Shown here: in pieces, positions 44,062 through 53,315 of the stretch
Layout: each line of letters opens with the position of its first letter
Position numbering within the stretch: the stretch's first letter is position 1
Assembly (NCBI GenBank): GCA_902168205.1
Contig: CABHOK010000003.1
Span: 2,108,001 to 2,172,000 of the forward strand
DNA length: 64,000 bases
Reading direction: 5' to 3'
Origin: an uncultured Chitinophaga sp.
GTDB taxonomy: Bacteria > Bacteroidota > Bacteroidia > Cytophagales > Cyclobacteriaceae
Program-made: the position numbers and the translations under genes
Notes under the pieces: generated by a model
Database searches by the model: none
Told to the model about the DNA's origin: nothing
Seen by the model: only the letters and a program-made list of their open reading frames with translations

Positions 44062-45576
44062 CTAATTTCCAAGGTTTGTGTTCAGCAATTGATCATAGAT
44101 CGGAATTGGCTGCCAGTAAAATGCATGTGTAATATCATCAGGTTTACCGACAAGGGCTTGCTCCGATGCATCGCGATATGAATTTGCTTTGGCTACAGTT
44201 TCTGTTCTTTGCAGATCGAACCAGCGCGCAGCGGGTTCACAACCGGCAAATTCCCAGCCACGCTCCACTACCACTGAATCACGGAATGCTGCTGCTGTTA
44301 AACCAGTTGTTAAGTTTTTCAAACCGGCACGTGTTCTCACTTCATTAATAGCATCATACGCTGTGGCATCAACACCATCTGCCATAGCCTTAGCTTCTGC
44401 ATAGGTTAGCAATACTTCAGCATACCGAATGATAGGTACAGTATGGCTGCCAACCCAGTTTGATGTTACGTGGTTAACCGGGTTGAAAGCAGCATCGTCC
44501 CTGTATTTCTGGAAGTAAGGATGTTTGTAGGTTGTCTTGGTATAATCAACCGCCTTGGTAGGATCGTTGCCAGGATAATATACCATCTGATAGGTCGCTT
44601 CTTTTCGCGGACCACTCGGAAACTTCTTATAAAAATTCAGTTCGCCATAGGCATCACCCCATGCACCTTCATCTTGCGGGCTATAGGCCAGTAGCATCAT
44701 ATTGGTGTTCGGGTAGACAAACTCTGCGATGTTCGTATTGTAGTAAATTCCATATACCGTTTCGCTGCTGAAGTTATTTTCTTTCTTCCATAGAATACTT
44801 ATATCTACAAGTGCATAACCATATTTGGTTTTGTTGTCAATTACTTCTTTTGCTTTGGCAGCTGCCAGTGCATATTTATCGGTTTGCTTCAGCGGCCATC
44901 CGGCCATGGTTAAGTATACATTGGCCAACATGGCTTTTGCCGAACCGGCAGTGGGAGCGATGTTTACACCGTTCTGGAATCTTTTGCTGTCGTCTTTCCA
45001 GGTATCCGGTAACAAAGCTTCAGCCTGCTGAAGATCGGAGACGATCTGTGCATATATAGCTTCAACCGATGCATTCTGTGTCGTATAGTCGATTGTTGGC
45101 TCAGTAACCAGCGGAATCTCGCCCCAGACGCGCGTCAAAAAGAAATAGCTCATGCCGCGTAAAAAGTAAGCTTGTCCGGCAGTATTGTTGAGCTCCGTTT
45201 CCGTAGCATCGGCAGCGTTAGTATAATTAGCCAACAGGTTGTTGCTCGATTTTATAGTTCTGTAAAAATTAACCCACCAATAGTTTAACAGGTTGTTGGA
45301 AGAGCTTGCCCGAAATATATCAAAGTCAGACCAGTCTGCTTTGTTACCATCCCGGTTCGCGGTCATATCATCGGCACCAAATGTTGAGGCGAAACCGGCA
45401 GTTTGATTGAATGTAAGTCCAATGAGATTATATAAACCTGTTGTTGCCAGATCAAGATCATTGGCAGTTTTATAGAAGCCTTCGGTTGTTAAGCTTGCTT
45501 TTGGATCTTCGGTGAGAAGATCGGAGCATGAGAATGACAGGAAAAGCAAACCTGCCATTGCTATATATTTTTTCAT
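44062..45576 (-). CDS. RagB/SusD-family nutrient-binding lipoprotein
   Basis: 504 aa from the ATG at 45576. Lipobox FLSFSC near residue 17. SusD N-terminal features (LLTEDPKASLTTEGFYKTANDLDLATTGLYNLI), TPR-like helices (GQAYFLRGMSYFFLTRVWGEIPLVTEP) and the C-terminal signature RYAEVLLTYAEAKAMADG ... INEVRTRAGL ... ERGWEFAGCEPAARWFDLQR. It caps the SusC channel at the cell surface and delivers the glycan or peptide. Co-transcribed with susC 31 bp upstream. No glycoside hydrolase lies in the unit, so the ligand is unknown. Confidence 0.93.
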   Translation of the reverse strand: MKKYIAMAGLLFLSFSCSDLLTEDPKASLTTEGFYKTANDLDLATTGLYNLIGLTFNQTAGFASTFGADDMTANRDGNKADWSDFDIFRASSSNNLLNYWWVNFYRTIKSSNNLLANYTNAADATETELNNTAGQAYFLRGMSYFFLTRVWGEIPLVTEPTIDYTTQNASVEAIYAQIVSDLQQAEALLPDTWKDDSKRFQNGVNIAPTAGSAKAMLANVYLTMAGWPLKQTDKYALAAAKAKEVIDNKTKYGYALVDISILWKKENNFSSETVYGIYYNTNIAEFVYPNTNMMLLAYSPQDEGAWGDAYGELNFYKKFPSGPRKEATYQMVYYPGNDPTKAVDYTKTTYKHPYFQKYRDDAAFNPVNHVTSNWVGSHTVPIIRYAEVLLTYAEAKAMADGVDATAYDAINEVRTRAGLKNLTTGLTAAAFRDSVVVERGWEFAGCEPAARWFDLQRTETVAKANSYRDASEQALVGKPDDITHAFYWQPIPIYDQLLNTNLGN

Positions 45577-45607
45577 ATAATTATTCAATGTTATTAAATG
45601 ATACGAA

Positions 45608-48600
45608 TTAGAATGTTGCCTGTAATCCTACAGAGAGTGATTTGGCTGTAGGATATGCCCCTATATCAAACCCTCCATAAGCATCGCTGGTGCCGGTTGT
45701 CGATAAACCTGTAGAGGTAATCTCCGGATCAAAGCCTATATAGTCTGTAATCGTCAGTAAATTTTGTGCACTTACGGTCAATTTCAGGCTGGCGAATTTT
45801 AACATGTCTTTCGGAAGGCTATACGACAGGCTGATGTTCTTCAGGCGAACATAGCTACCATTCTGTAAAAACTGCGTTGACTCGATCTGTGTTTTATTAA
45901 GAGAAGCCGGATCAGCAAATTTAGCATCGGTATTTTCCGGTGTCCAGTAATCAGCTGCAGCCGCCAGTGTTGGATATTTTACCGTACTGTTAGATGCACT
46001 GATCGCAGCATACGTAGCATTGAATACTTTATTTCCTTCGCTGCCTTGTATAAATATATTCAGTTCAAAGTTTTTATACCGTACGTTGTTGTTGAAACCA
46101 AAGGTGAATTTGGGTGTAGAGGTACCTGCGATTTTGCGATCCTCGGAACCAATTGTTCCGTTACCACTTACATCCTCATATTTAGCTTCTCCTGCTGTAT
46201 GCGTACCTTCATTCTGTTGATATATACCTTGCCATGGTATAAGATAGAATGCTCCCAATGGCTCGCCCACTTTAACAACCTGGATGTTGGTATTAACAAG
46301 ACCACGTGCCTGGTACCCGAGGTTGATAATATCATCTCCACCTAAGCTTACTACTTTATTCTTGTAAGAGGTAACGTTAAGGCCAGTTGTCCATGAAAGT
46401 TCTTCGGTTTCAATTATGTTTCCGTTTATACTAACTTCCAATCCTCTGTTTTGCACCTTGCCCAGGTTTACCAATGTACTTCCTCCACCATCATAATAGG
46501 GAATAGGTTTGCTCAGCAACAGATCCTTTGTATTTTTTACATAGTAATCTATGGTTGCGCTCAGCTTGCCGTTGAGAAAAGCCATCTCCAGACCAACATT
46601 GGTTTGAATAGTAGTTTCCCACTTCAGATTAGGGTTTGATGGATTACCAACCGTATACCCTGGATATAGTGTTGTGGTTCCGTATGATGATTGACTTTTA
46701 TCAAGCAAACCGAGGGTGCTGTAGGGTGTAACTGCCTGGTTACCGGTTTTACCATAACTTCCCCGTAATTTCAGATTTGTGAAGACGTTCAAATCCTGGA
46801 TGAATGATTCTTCTGAAAGACGCCAGCCGGCAGCTATAGAAGGAAAGTATCCCCACTTGTTCGATCCTTGAAATTTAGACGAGCCGTCAATGCGGTATGT
46901 TGCCATGAACAGGTATCTATCTTTCAAAACATAGGAAAGACGACCTACATACGAAAGCAAGCCCCAGTTGCTATAGGAAGAACTTATACTCTGTGTTTTG
47001 TTAAGTGACAAGTTGTAGTAACCGTTAGTTTCGGATGTTAACCCGCCACCATTTGCAGATATACCTTTATAAGTGTTTGATGTTTCTTCCACTACGCCTG
47101 TAACCTTCACGTCATGGATATCATTAAACATCTTGTGGAATGTTACGATGTTACTGTTTTGCAGCGTGTAGCTCTCGGAAGAGCTTTGTCCTGAACTTGG
47201 ATTAGTAGGCGATATCCAATGATTGGTAAGATAAGCGCTGCTCCCGAGGTTAGCATTTACACCCAATACGAGGTCGTACGATAGCCAGTCCGTTATGTCG
47301 TACTTTAATGTGCTGCTCATCAGGAAAGTATTCGATTTTGCATCGTTTAACCGCTCCTTTGCAGTCATGTACGGGTTAGAAGATATAGGTGATCCGGTTG
47401 CACTGGTACGGTTATATACCCCGGGGCTGCTATATATACTTTCCGTTGGTCCCCAGGATACAGTTGGTGTTACCATAGATACTCCTCCGTCACCGGCATC
47501 GGTATTATTATGCGAGTTCTGGTGCGAAACGAAAAGGCCTACGCTCAGGTTGATCTTTTCGCTAAGCTTCGTATCTATATTTGAACGAAGTGCATATTTC
47601 TTTTGGTTTGTATTGATAATGATACCGGGCTGGTTAACATAGTATCCGGATATATAGTATCTCGTTTTCTCAGTTCCTCCGGAAGCAGATAACTGGTGGC
47701 TTTGTGTTACACTGGTACGAAATATAACGTCCTGCCAATCGGTGCCCGTTCCGGCAAGTGCATCCGGATCAGGATATATATCGCTGCCGGCAATATGATT
47801 GGCCAGCTTGGCATAACCAACAGCGTCCAGCAGATCGTATTTTTTTCTAACGGTGTTAAACGAAACAAAACTATTATACTCCACTTTAGTATGATCAGCT
47901 TTTCCTTTTTTTGTAGTGATCAATACCACACCATTCGATCCGCGCGATCCGTAGATCGATGTAGCGGATGCGTCTTTCAATACTTCGATAGATTCTATAT
48001 CATTTACGTTTATATCTCCCAGCCCTGCGCTAAAGAGTGCGACACCGTCTACTACATAGAGTGGATCATTGCTGGAGTTGATCGAGTTCATGCCGCGAAC
48101 GCGTATCTTTACTTCTCCGCCCGGAGCACCGGATACATTTTGTACGGATACACCGGCTATTCTTCCCTGCAATGCTTCGGATGTAGTTACGACAGGTTGA
48201 TCTTTATAGGTAGTTGGTGATAGTGAACTTACCGAGCCTGTAATGTCTGTTTTCTTTTGCTCGCCATAACCGGTCACTACAATTTGTGTTAACATTTCCA
48301 GACTTGGTATCAAAGCTACATCAATAGTCGTCTGCCCGCCAACTTGTCTTTTTTCAGTATCGTAACCAACGAAGGAAAACACCAGCGTAGCATTTGGGTC
48401 GGTTATTACAATAGAGTAATCGCCATTCGCATCTGTCGTAGCACCGTTAGAAGTTCCTTCTATATATATGCTGGCTCCGGGCAACGATTGGTTAGTTGCA
48501 TAGTCAGAGATTTTACCTTTAATAATAATCTCGGCTTTATCCTGTGCCAGCGTTACGTGGCTGACCAACGCCAGCGCACTTGCTATTGCGAGATGTAACA

Positions 48601-48655
48601 GCGCTGGCCGCATACCAGTTTGTTTGTTGCTAAAATTGAGTAAACTTATTTTCAT
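45608..48655 (-). CDS. SusC/RagA-family TonB-linked outer-membrane transporter
   Basis: 1015 aa. Signal peptide (ending HVTLAQ, with a possible internal start at M15), carboxypeptidase-regulatory-like domain (~42-125; IKGKISDYATNQSLPGASIYIEGTSNGATTDANGDY), the SusC hallmark VVTGYGEQKKTDITGSVSSL, and a plug with SEALQGRIAGVSVQNVSGAPGGEVKIRVRG and IEVLKDASATSIYGSRGSNGVVLITTKKGK. A large barrel ends in SLSVGLQATF. Works with SusD as a pedal-bin transporter. An upstream yfiR-like gene, 45 bp away, belongs to the same unit. Confidence 0.95.
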   Translation of the reverse strand: MKISLLNFSNKQTGMRPALLHLAIASALALVSHVTLAQDKAEIIIKGKISDYATNQSLPGASIYIEGTSNGATTDANGDYSIVITDPNATLVFSFVGYDTEKRQVGGQTTIDVALIPSLEMLTQIVVTGYGEQKKTDITGSVSSLSPTTYKDQPVVTTSEALQGRIAGVSVQNVSGAPGGEVKIRVRGMNSINSSNDPLYVVDGVALFSAGLGDINVNDIESIEVLKDASATSIYGSRGSNGVVLITTKKGKADHTKVEYNSFVSFNTVRKKYDLLDAVGYAKLANHIAGSDIYPDPDALAGTGTDWQDVIFRTSVTQSHQLSASGGTEKTRYYISGYYVNQPGIIINTNQKKYALRSNIDTKLSEKINLSVGLFVSHQNSHNNTDAGDGGVSMVTPTVSWGPTESIYSSPGVYNRTSATGSPISSNPYMTAKERLNDAKSNTFLMSSTLKYDITDWLSYDLVLGVNANLGSSAYLTNHWISPTNPSSGQSSSESYTLQNSNIVTFHKMFNDIHDVKVTGVVEETSNTYKGISANGGGLTSETNGYYNLSLNKTQSISSSYSNWGLLSYVGRLSYVLKDRYLFMATYRIDGSSKFQGSNKWGYFPSIAAGWRLSEESFIQDLNVFTNLKLRGSYGKTGNQAVTPYSTLGLLDKSQSSYGTTTLYPGYTVGNPSNPNLKWETTIQTNVGLEMAFLNGKLSATIDYYVKNTKDLLLSKPIPYYDGGGSTLVNLGKVQNRGLEVSINGNIIETEELSWTTGLNVTSYKNKVVSLGGDDIINLGYQARGLVNTNIQVVKVGEPLGAFYLIPWQGIYQQNEGTHTAGEAKYEDVSGNGTIGSEDRKIAGTSTPKFTFGFNNNVRYKNFELNIFIQGSEGNKVFNATYAAISASNSTVKYPTLAAAADYWTPENTDAKFADPASLNKTQIESTQFLQNGSYVRLKNISLSYSLPKDMLKFASLKLTVSAQNLLTITDYIGFDPEITSTGLSTTGTSDAYGGFDIGAYPTAKSLSVGLQATF

Positions 48656-48700
48656 GCGTGTTTAATTTTCATTTTTTGATTTGGTGTGTTTGTGTGTATA

Positions 48701-49204
48701 TCAAATCTGTTGACTCAGGTTGAGCAGGGTGCTTGATACCCGGAGGCTGCGCAGATCAAGTGTTGATTTGTTTACTGCGAACCCCAGCTTGTTCTTTTCT
48801 TTCAGAAAACTGATGCAGGCTCCTTTCTTGGTGAGGCCGGCAGCTTCTGTAACAATCAGTATACTTTTCTTACTGGTGTTCTCCACGATGGAGTTGAACA
48901 TCGAATTTTGCTTCTCGGGCAGAAACACGATGTCGCATGTAGCTGCTTCTGTCGATGTAATTTTCTTTACCGATATTGTACTGTTGTTACGTGTTTGAAG
49001 TATTTTTTCAAACTCGTCTTGCACGTGCGTTTCTCCCACAATGCCTACCACTAAATTTTTTCTCGCATCGGGCCAGTTAATGTTCTCTATAAACTTATAG
49101 AGAAAGATTGCCTGGAATTTTTCATCCTGCGCCACCGATATTTTCGGTATAAAAAGTAAGAGCAGGCAAAAAAGGACTGTTGTTTTTTTTACGAACACAT
49201 TCAT
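48701..49204 (-). CDS. YfiR-like periplasmic protein preceding susC
   Basis: 167 aa. Signal peptide to about ISVAQ25. Domain: EKFQAIFLYKFIENINWPDARKNLVVGIVGETHVQDEFEKIL, TCDIVFLPEKQN, SILIVTEAAGLTKKGACISFLKEKNKLGFAVNK. A paralogue of 41062-41565, with the same length and about half of positions identical by eye. It opens the yfiR-susC-susD unit; no cyclic-di-GMP enzyme is nearby. The Gly-Ala-Cys (GACISF) replaces the GAGISF/GAGVSF of the other two copies. Confidence 0.8.
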   Translation of the reverse strand: MNVFVKKTTVLFCLLLLFIPKISVAQDEKFQAIFLYKFIENINWPDARKNLVVGIVGETHVQDEFEKILQTRNNSTISVKKITSTEAATCDIVFLPEKQNSMFNSIVENTSKKSILIVTEAAGLTKKGACISFLKEKNKLGFAVNKSTLDLRSLRVSSTLLNLSQQI

Positions 49205-49559
49205 TGGTTATTTTTTTTTACGAACAATTTGTGGTTGTTAAGCAGCAAATGCCGGTTTAGCGAAGTGATCACGTTGTGGTGTAGCTAGGGCCAGGCGAGT
49301 GATGCTTTACAACTCTGCTCAAAGAAATTGAGTTTGAAGGTGGTCCTCTGTATAATGAACGCGACAAAAAAGTTATGGCCGGTATACAAAAGCGTTATAT
49401 AGTTTTTAGTACCTCAATTGGAGGAGGGACAAATCGGTTTCGCACATTCGTAAATGAACCAAGCCGGTATAGATACAATAACTATCTACACTTGTAATGT
49501 TTAGCGATAAAAATGAAGAATTGGCACTGGCAGTAGGGTATACCTTTGATCATTATTTT
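49205..49559. other. Divergent regulatory region with a promoter for the TPR-HTH gene
   Basis: 355 bp between yfiR (minus) and the regulator (plus). ATTG at 49520-49523, a 17-bp spacer and TACCTTTG at 49541-49548 form a good -33/-7 pair for the regulator, 11 bp before its ATG; this also favours the start at 49560 over the in-frame ATG at 49497. No minus-strand promoter was identified with confidence, and no other gene is seen. Confidence 0.5.
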
Positions 49560-51134
49560 ATGACCCCACGTAGCATATATAGTATCATAACGTTGTCGCT
49601 GTTTACGTTATTTCAGGCTGCACAGGCTCAGGATAAAATGATTGATAGCCTGCTTGCTGTTTTGAAGACTCTTCCGGAAGACACCAATCGCGTTATCTGT
49701 CTTTATGAATTGGCTGCCAGTTATGGTGATAAAGACGTAGTGAAGCAGATTGAAGTTGCGTATGAATCGCTGACACTGGCAAAAAGAATTAACTACGAAA
49801 AGGGAATTGCAGAAGCGTGTGCCTATTTAGGAGGCGGATATGCCGAGACAGAGAATTTTGGCAAGTCCATTGAATATTTTTTGATGGCACTACGTATCCA
49901 GGAAAGGCGTAAGGACTTGAAAGCATTGGCACCGACTTACCACGATATTGGTACTGTATATGTATCGAACGGTAAATTTGAAAAGGGTATACAGTATTAT
50001 CAAAAGGCTGTGACAGCCTGGGAACAAGTAGGTAATAAGCGAGGCCCTGTAACAGCTTTATATAATTTAGGGTATGCTTATGACGAACAGGGCAAAGATA
50101 CTCTTGCTCTGAAATACTATAACAAAGCAATAAAGGCTGGCAATGAGATTGGTCATAGCATTCCGGTTATATTTTCCTCGGTTAGTGCAAGTGCCATTTA
50201 CCTGAGGAATAAGAATTATACGGTAGCAAAACAGTTTGCTGACGAAGCGTTCAACCTTGTTACGGCTGAGAATAATTATGACAACATATTGGCAGAAATT
50301 TATGGTATATATAGTGAAATATACTTAGCGCAGGGTAAATCACAGGAAGCACTGGCCATTGTAGAGAAAGGATTGGCGATTGCCAAAGCATCTCATAAGA
50401 ATTCATATATTCTGCAGAATTATAAACGACTTGCCGATATTTATAATCACACGGGTAATCCAGGAAAGGCTTACGAAGTCTTGTTGCGCTATACAACGTT
50501 GAACGACTCTATCCGGAACGTGTCAAATCGCGAATCGATTGAACAGGTGATGCACGGATATGAGCTGGAGAAAAAGGATATACAAATGGCTGCACAGACG
50601 GCACAGTTTGAATCCGGTATATTTCGCAGAAATTCATTTATAGTATTATTGATAGGTCTGTTGGTGATAGCACTCCTGGTGTATAATAGAACGAAGTTGG
50701 TGTTGGCAGCCCGGCAGCAGCAATTAAAGTATTCCACACAGTCGCTGCTGGAGAAATCAAAAATTATAGCGCATATCAGCGAGCAGCTTACAGTGTTGAA
50801 GAACAGCGTACCCGTTATTGACGGCAACATGGAGAAGTTCGGGCAGATATTGCAACTTAAAATCCACACGGAAGAAGATTGGGAAAATTTTAAGAAAGCT
50901 TTTGATGAAGTATATCCGGGTTTCTTTAATAATCTACGTTATAAATATCCCGGTATAACAGCAGCCGAGCTACGCCTGGCTGCCATGACAAAACTCAACT
51001 TGTCGATCAAGGAAGCGGCTTCCATGCTGGGTATATCCACGGAAAGTGTAAAGCAATCGCGCTATCGCCTGAAGAAAAGAATAGGGGTGCCGGAGGATTT
51101 AACCTTGAAAGGTTTCCTGGAAGCACATGTATAG
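49560..51134 (+). CDS. Membrane-anchored TPR sensor with C-terminal HTH DNA-binding domain
   Basis: 524 aa from the ATG at 49560, where a signal peptide starts (MTPRSIYSIITLSLFTLFQAAQAQ). Seven or so tetratricopeptide repeats span ~25-345 (e.g. GGGYAETENFGKSIEYFLMALRI, HDIGTVYVSNGKFEKGIQYYQKAV). One membrane helix (FIVLLIGLLVIALLVY) at ~358-375 is followed by a coiled coil, then a LuxR/sigma-4-like helix-turn-helix (LNLSIKEAASMLGISTESVKQSRYRLKKRI). The TPRs would face the periplasm and the HTH the cytoplasm. It diverges from yfiR-susCD, its likely target. Confidence 0.82.
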   Translation: MTPRSIYSIITLSLFTLFQAAQAQDKMIDSLLAVLKTLPEDTNRVICLYELAASYGDKDVVKQIEVAYESLTLAKRINYEKGIAEACAYLGGGYAETENFGKSIEYFLMALRIQERRKDLKALAPTYHDIGTVYVSNGKFEKGIQYYQKAVTAWEQVGNKRGPVTALYNLGYAYDEQGKDTLALKYYNKAIKAGNEIGHSIPVIFSSVSASAIYLRNKNYTVAKQFADEAFNLVTAENNYDNILAEIYGIYSEIYLAQGKSQEALAIVEKGLAIAKASHKNSYILQNYKRLADIYNHTGNPGKAYEVLLRYTTLNDSIRNVSNRESIEQVMHGYELEKKDIQMAAQTAQFESGIFRRNSFIVLLIGLLVIALLVYNRTKLVLAARQQQLKYSTQSLLEKSKIIAHISEQLTVLKNSVPVIDGNMEKFGQILQLKIHTEEDWENFKKAFDEVYPGFFNNLRYKYPGITAAELRLAAMTKLNLSIKEAASMLGISTESVKQSRYRLKKRIGVPEDLTLKGFLEAHV

Positions 51135-51196
51135 CTGCTACCTCTGTACTGGTATAAATGCGCATCGGTGGTTATGTTCAGATATAGCTATAAATA

Positions 51197-51222
51197 AAAA
51201 AGTCGGACGTGAATCCGACTTT
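51197..51222. terminator. Bidirectional terminator between convergent genes
   Basis: AAAAGTCGGA (51197-51206) and TCCGACTTTT (51213-51222) around CGTGAA. Serves the TPR-HTH gene and the glk operon. Confidence 0.85.
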
Positions 51223-51245
51223 TATGATGAGTATAATTTACTTCA

Positions 51246-52229
51246 TTAGTATACTTCTTCTTTCAATTGTTTGTTGTCAAGATAATTCCATACCAGACTG
51301 CTGGCTCCTAATATAGGGGCAGCCTGATTTTGTAAACCTGAAGGAAGAACTTTTACTTTACCACGGAACAGCGGCATCAGGTTCGCTTCCATGTGTTTGA
51401 TCGTAGGCTTGAAGATAAGATCGCCAGCCAGTGACAAACCTCCGAACAGGAATATAGCTTCCGGATCGGTATGTACTACCGTTTCAGCGAGTTTCATACC
51501 GAGTATACGTCCGGTATATTCAAATGCTGCCAAGGCAACAACATCGCCACGTACGGCAGCTTCTGTAATCATTTTGGTTGTAAGATTATCGAAGCTGATA
51601 CCGCGGAGTTCGCTTGGTTCGAGGTGATCGGCCAGCAATTTATATACCGTACGTTTTATACCTGTAGCCGATACATAGGTCTCCAGGCAACCGCGTTTAC
51701 CGCAGTTACAGAAACGACCGGCAGGGTTTACAGAGGTATGTCCTACTTCACCTGCTATACCATGTTTACCATTGAGAAGATGTCCATTGCATACAAAGCC
51801 GCTTCCGAGACCCGTTCCTAAAGTAATCACGACAAAGTCTTTCATGCCCTTAGCAGAACCATATACCATTTCACCTACGGCTGCAGCATTTGCATCGTTA
51901 GTTACGATAGCCGGTATATCAAACTCTTCACGAAACATATCCGCCAGCGGAATGATACCTTTCCACGGCAGGTTCGTGGCGCGTTCAATCGTTCCTTTGT
52001 AGTAATTTCCATTTGCGGCACCAACGCCTACACCGATCACTTTGTGTGCAAATGAAATGGTAGTCATCGCTTTACGAAGAGCTTCTGCAAGACCACCAAA
52101 GTAGTCTTTGAACTCTTCATACTCCGTTGTTGAAATGCTGCCCTGGAAAACAACATTACCATCGCGATCAACGATACCATACTTGGTATTCGTTCCTCCG
52201 ATGTCGATTCCAATGGTTAGTTCTTTCAT
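51246..52229 (-). CDS. glk: ROK-family glucokinase
   Basis: 327 aa. N-terminal phosphate loop TIGIDIGGTNTKYGIVD, NDANAAAVGE and VITLGTGLGSGFVCNG, the ROK signature with GIAGEVGHTSV, and a zinc motif CNCGKRGCLE. Phosphorylates glucose to glucose 6-phosphate with ATP; some ROK kinases prefer N-acetyl-sugars or fructose, but placement behind pgi and pfkA supports glucose. Last of three glycolytic genes on the minus strand, 43 bp after pfkA. Cytoplasmic. Confidence 0.88.
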   Translation of the reverse strand: MKELTIGIDIGGTNTKYGIVDRDGNVVFQGSISTTEYEEFKDYFGGLAEALRKAMTTISFAHKVIGVGVGAANGNYYKGTIERATNLPWKGIIPLADMFREEFDIPAIVTNDANAAAVGEMVYGSAKGMKDFVVITLGTGLGSGFVCNGHLLNGKHGIAGEVGHTSVNPAGRFCNCGKRGCLETYVSATGIKRTVYKLLADHLEPSELRGISFDNLTTKMITEAAVRGDVVALAAFEYTGRILGMKLAETVVHTDPEAIFLFGGLSLAGDLIFKPTIKHMEANLMPLFRGKVKVLPSGLQNQAAPILGASSLVWNYLDNKQLKEEVY

Positions 52230-52272
52230 GGTAAATTTTGAATTATTGATTGGTTTGGTTGCTTCGTTTTTC

Positions 52273-53256
52273 CTAGATCGACAAGATCTTCGCTATGCGC
52301 ATCGACTCTTCATCTATCTCGTGATGGCTCTGCATAATGGTATCAAAATCATTATACACGATTTTGTTGTCTTTAATTCCCACCATCACATCACTCTTGT
52401 TATTCAGTAACCCCTCCACGGCAGCTATACCCATACGGCTCGCCAATACGCGATCGAAGTAAGTAGGAGCTCCGCCACGCTGAAGATGTCCGAGCACAGT
52501 AACTTTAATATCGAAGTATGAAGAACGTTCGGCAACTTTCTTGGCGAGCGTATGTGCATCACCGATCTTGGAGCCTTCCGCTACTACAACAAGATTTGAC
52601 TTCTTGCTGGTTTCTTCACCTTCACCTAATTTTTCATAAAGTTCATCGAAGGTCATTGTCTCTTCCGGTATAACGATTGCAGCCGCACCTCCGGCTATAC
52701 CGCTGTTGATGGCTATATATCCGGAATTTCTTCCCATTACCTCAATAAAGAACAAACGGTTGTGGGAGAGGGCCGTATCGCGAATCTTATCAATAGCTTC
52801 AACAGCTGTGTTGGTTGCGGTGTCGTAACCAATTGTATAATCAGTACCTGATAAATCATTATCGATCGTGCCGGGTATACATATAGAAGGTATACTAAAC
52901 TCCTGGTAAAATTTATGAAGACCTGTAAATGTACCATCGCCTCCTATAGCCACGAGTGCATCTATACCTTCACTTCTTAATTTACCCAATGCTTTCAATC
53001 TTCCTTCGGGAGTACGAAACTCCTTGCTGCGTGCAGACTTTAATACGGTTCCACCACGCTGCAGAATGTTACCTACTGAGCGCGCATCAAGTTGTTCAAA
53101 GTCTCCTTCAATCATACCTTCATAGCCACGCAGTACTCCTACGCAATCAACTTTATAGTATGCGCATGCGCGCACCACGGCACGGATGGCTGCGTTCATT
53201 CCCGGAGCATCGCCACCCGATGTGAATACCCCGATCTTCGAAATTTTATTGTTCAT
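52273..53256 (-). CDS. pfkA: ATP-dependent 6-phosphofructokinase
   Basis: 327 aa, standard bacterial length. Motifs: GVFTSGGDAPGMNAAIR (nucleotide site), IGGDGTFTG with Gly after GGD, as in ATP-dependent enzymes, IPGTIDNDLSGTDYTIGYDTA (catalytic Asp), EVMGRNSGYIA and LGHLQRGGAPTYFDR (fructose-phosphate/effector site). It phosphorylates fructose 6-phosphate to the 1,6-bisphosphate. Lies between pgi and glk, so the three genes form a hexose-entry unit. Confidence 0.95.
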   Translation of the reverse strand: MNNKISKIGVFTSGGDAPGMNAAIRAVVRACAYYKVDCVGVLRGYEGMIEGDFEQLDARSVGNILQRGGTVLKSARSKEFRTPEGRLKALGKLRSEGIDALVAIGGDGTFTGLHKFYQEFSIPSICIPGTIDNDLSGTDYTIGYDTATNTAVEAIDKIRDTALSHNRLFFIEVMGRNSGYIAINSGIAGGAAAIVIPEETMTFDELYEKLGEGEETSKKSNLVVVAEGSKIGDAHTLAKKVAERSSYFDIKVTVLGHLQRGGAPTYFDRVLASRMGIAAVEGLLNNKSDVMVGIKDNKIVYNDFDTIMQSHHEIDEESMRIAKILSI

Positions 53257-53315
53257 CTGGTTGAAAAATCCATCAAAAATAATGTACTGTTAATATTTTG
53301 CAATCAATTAATTTA

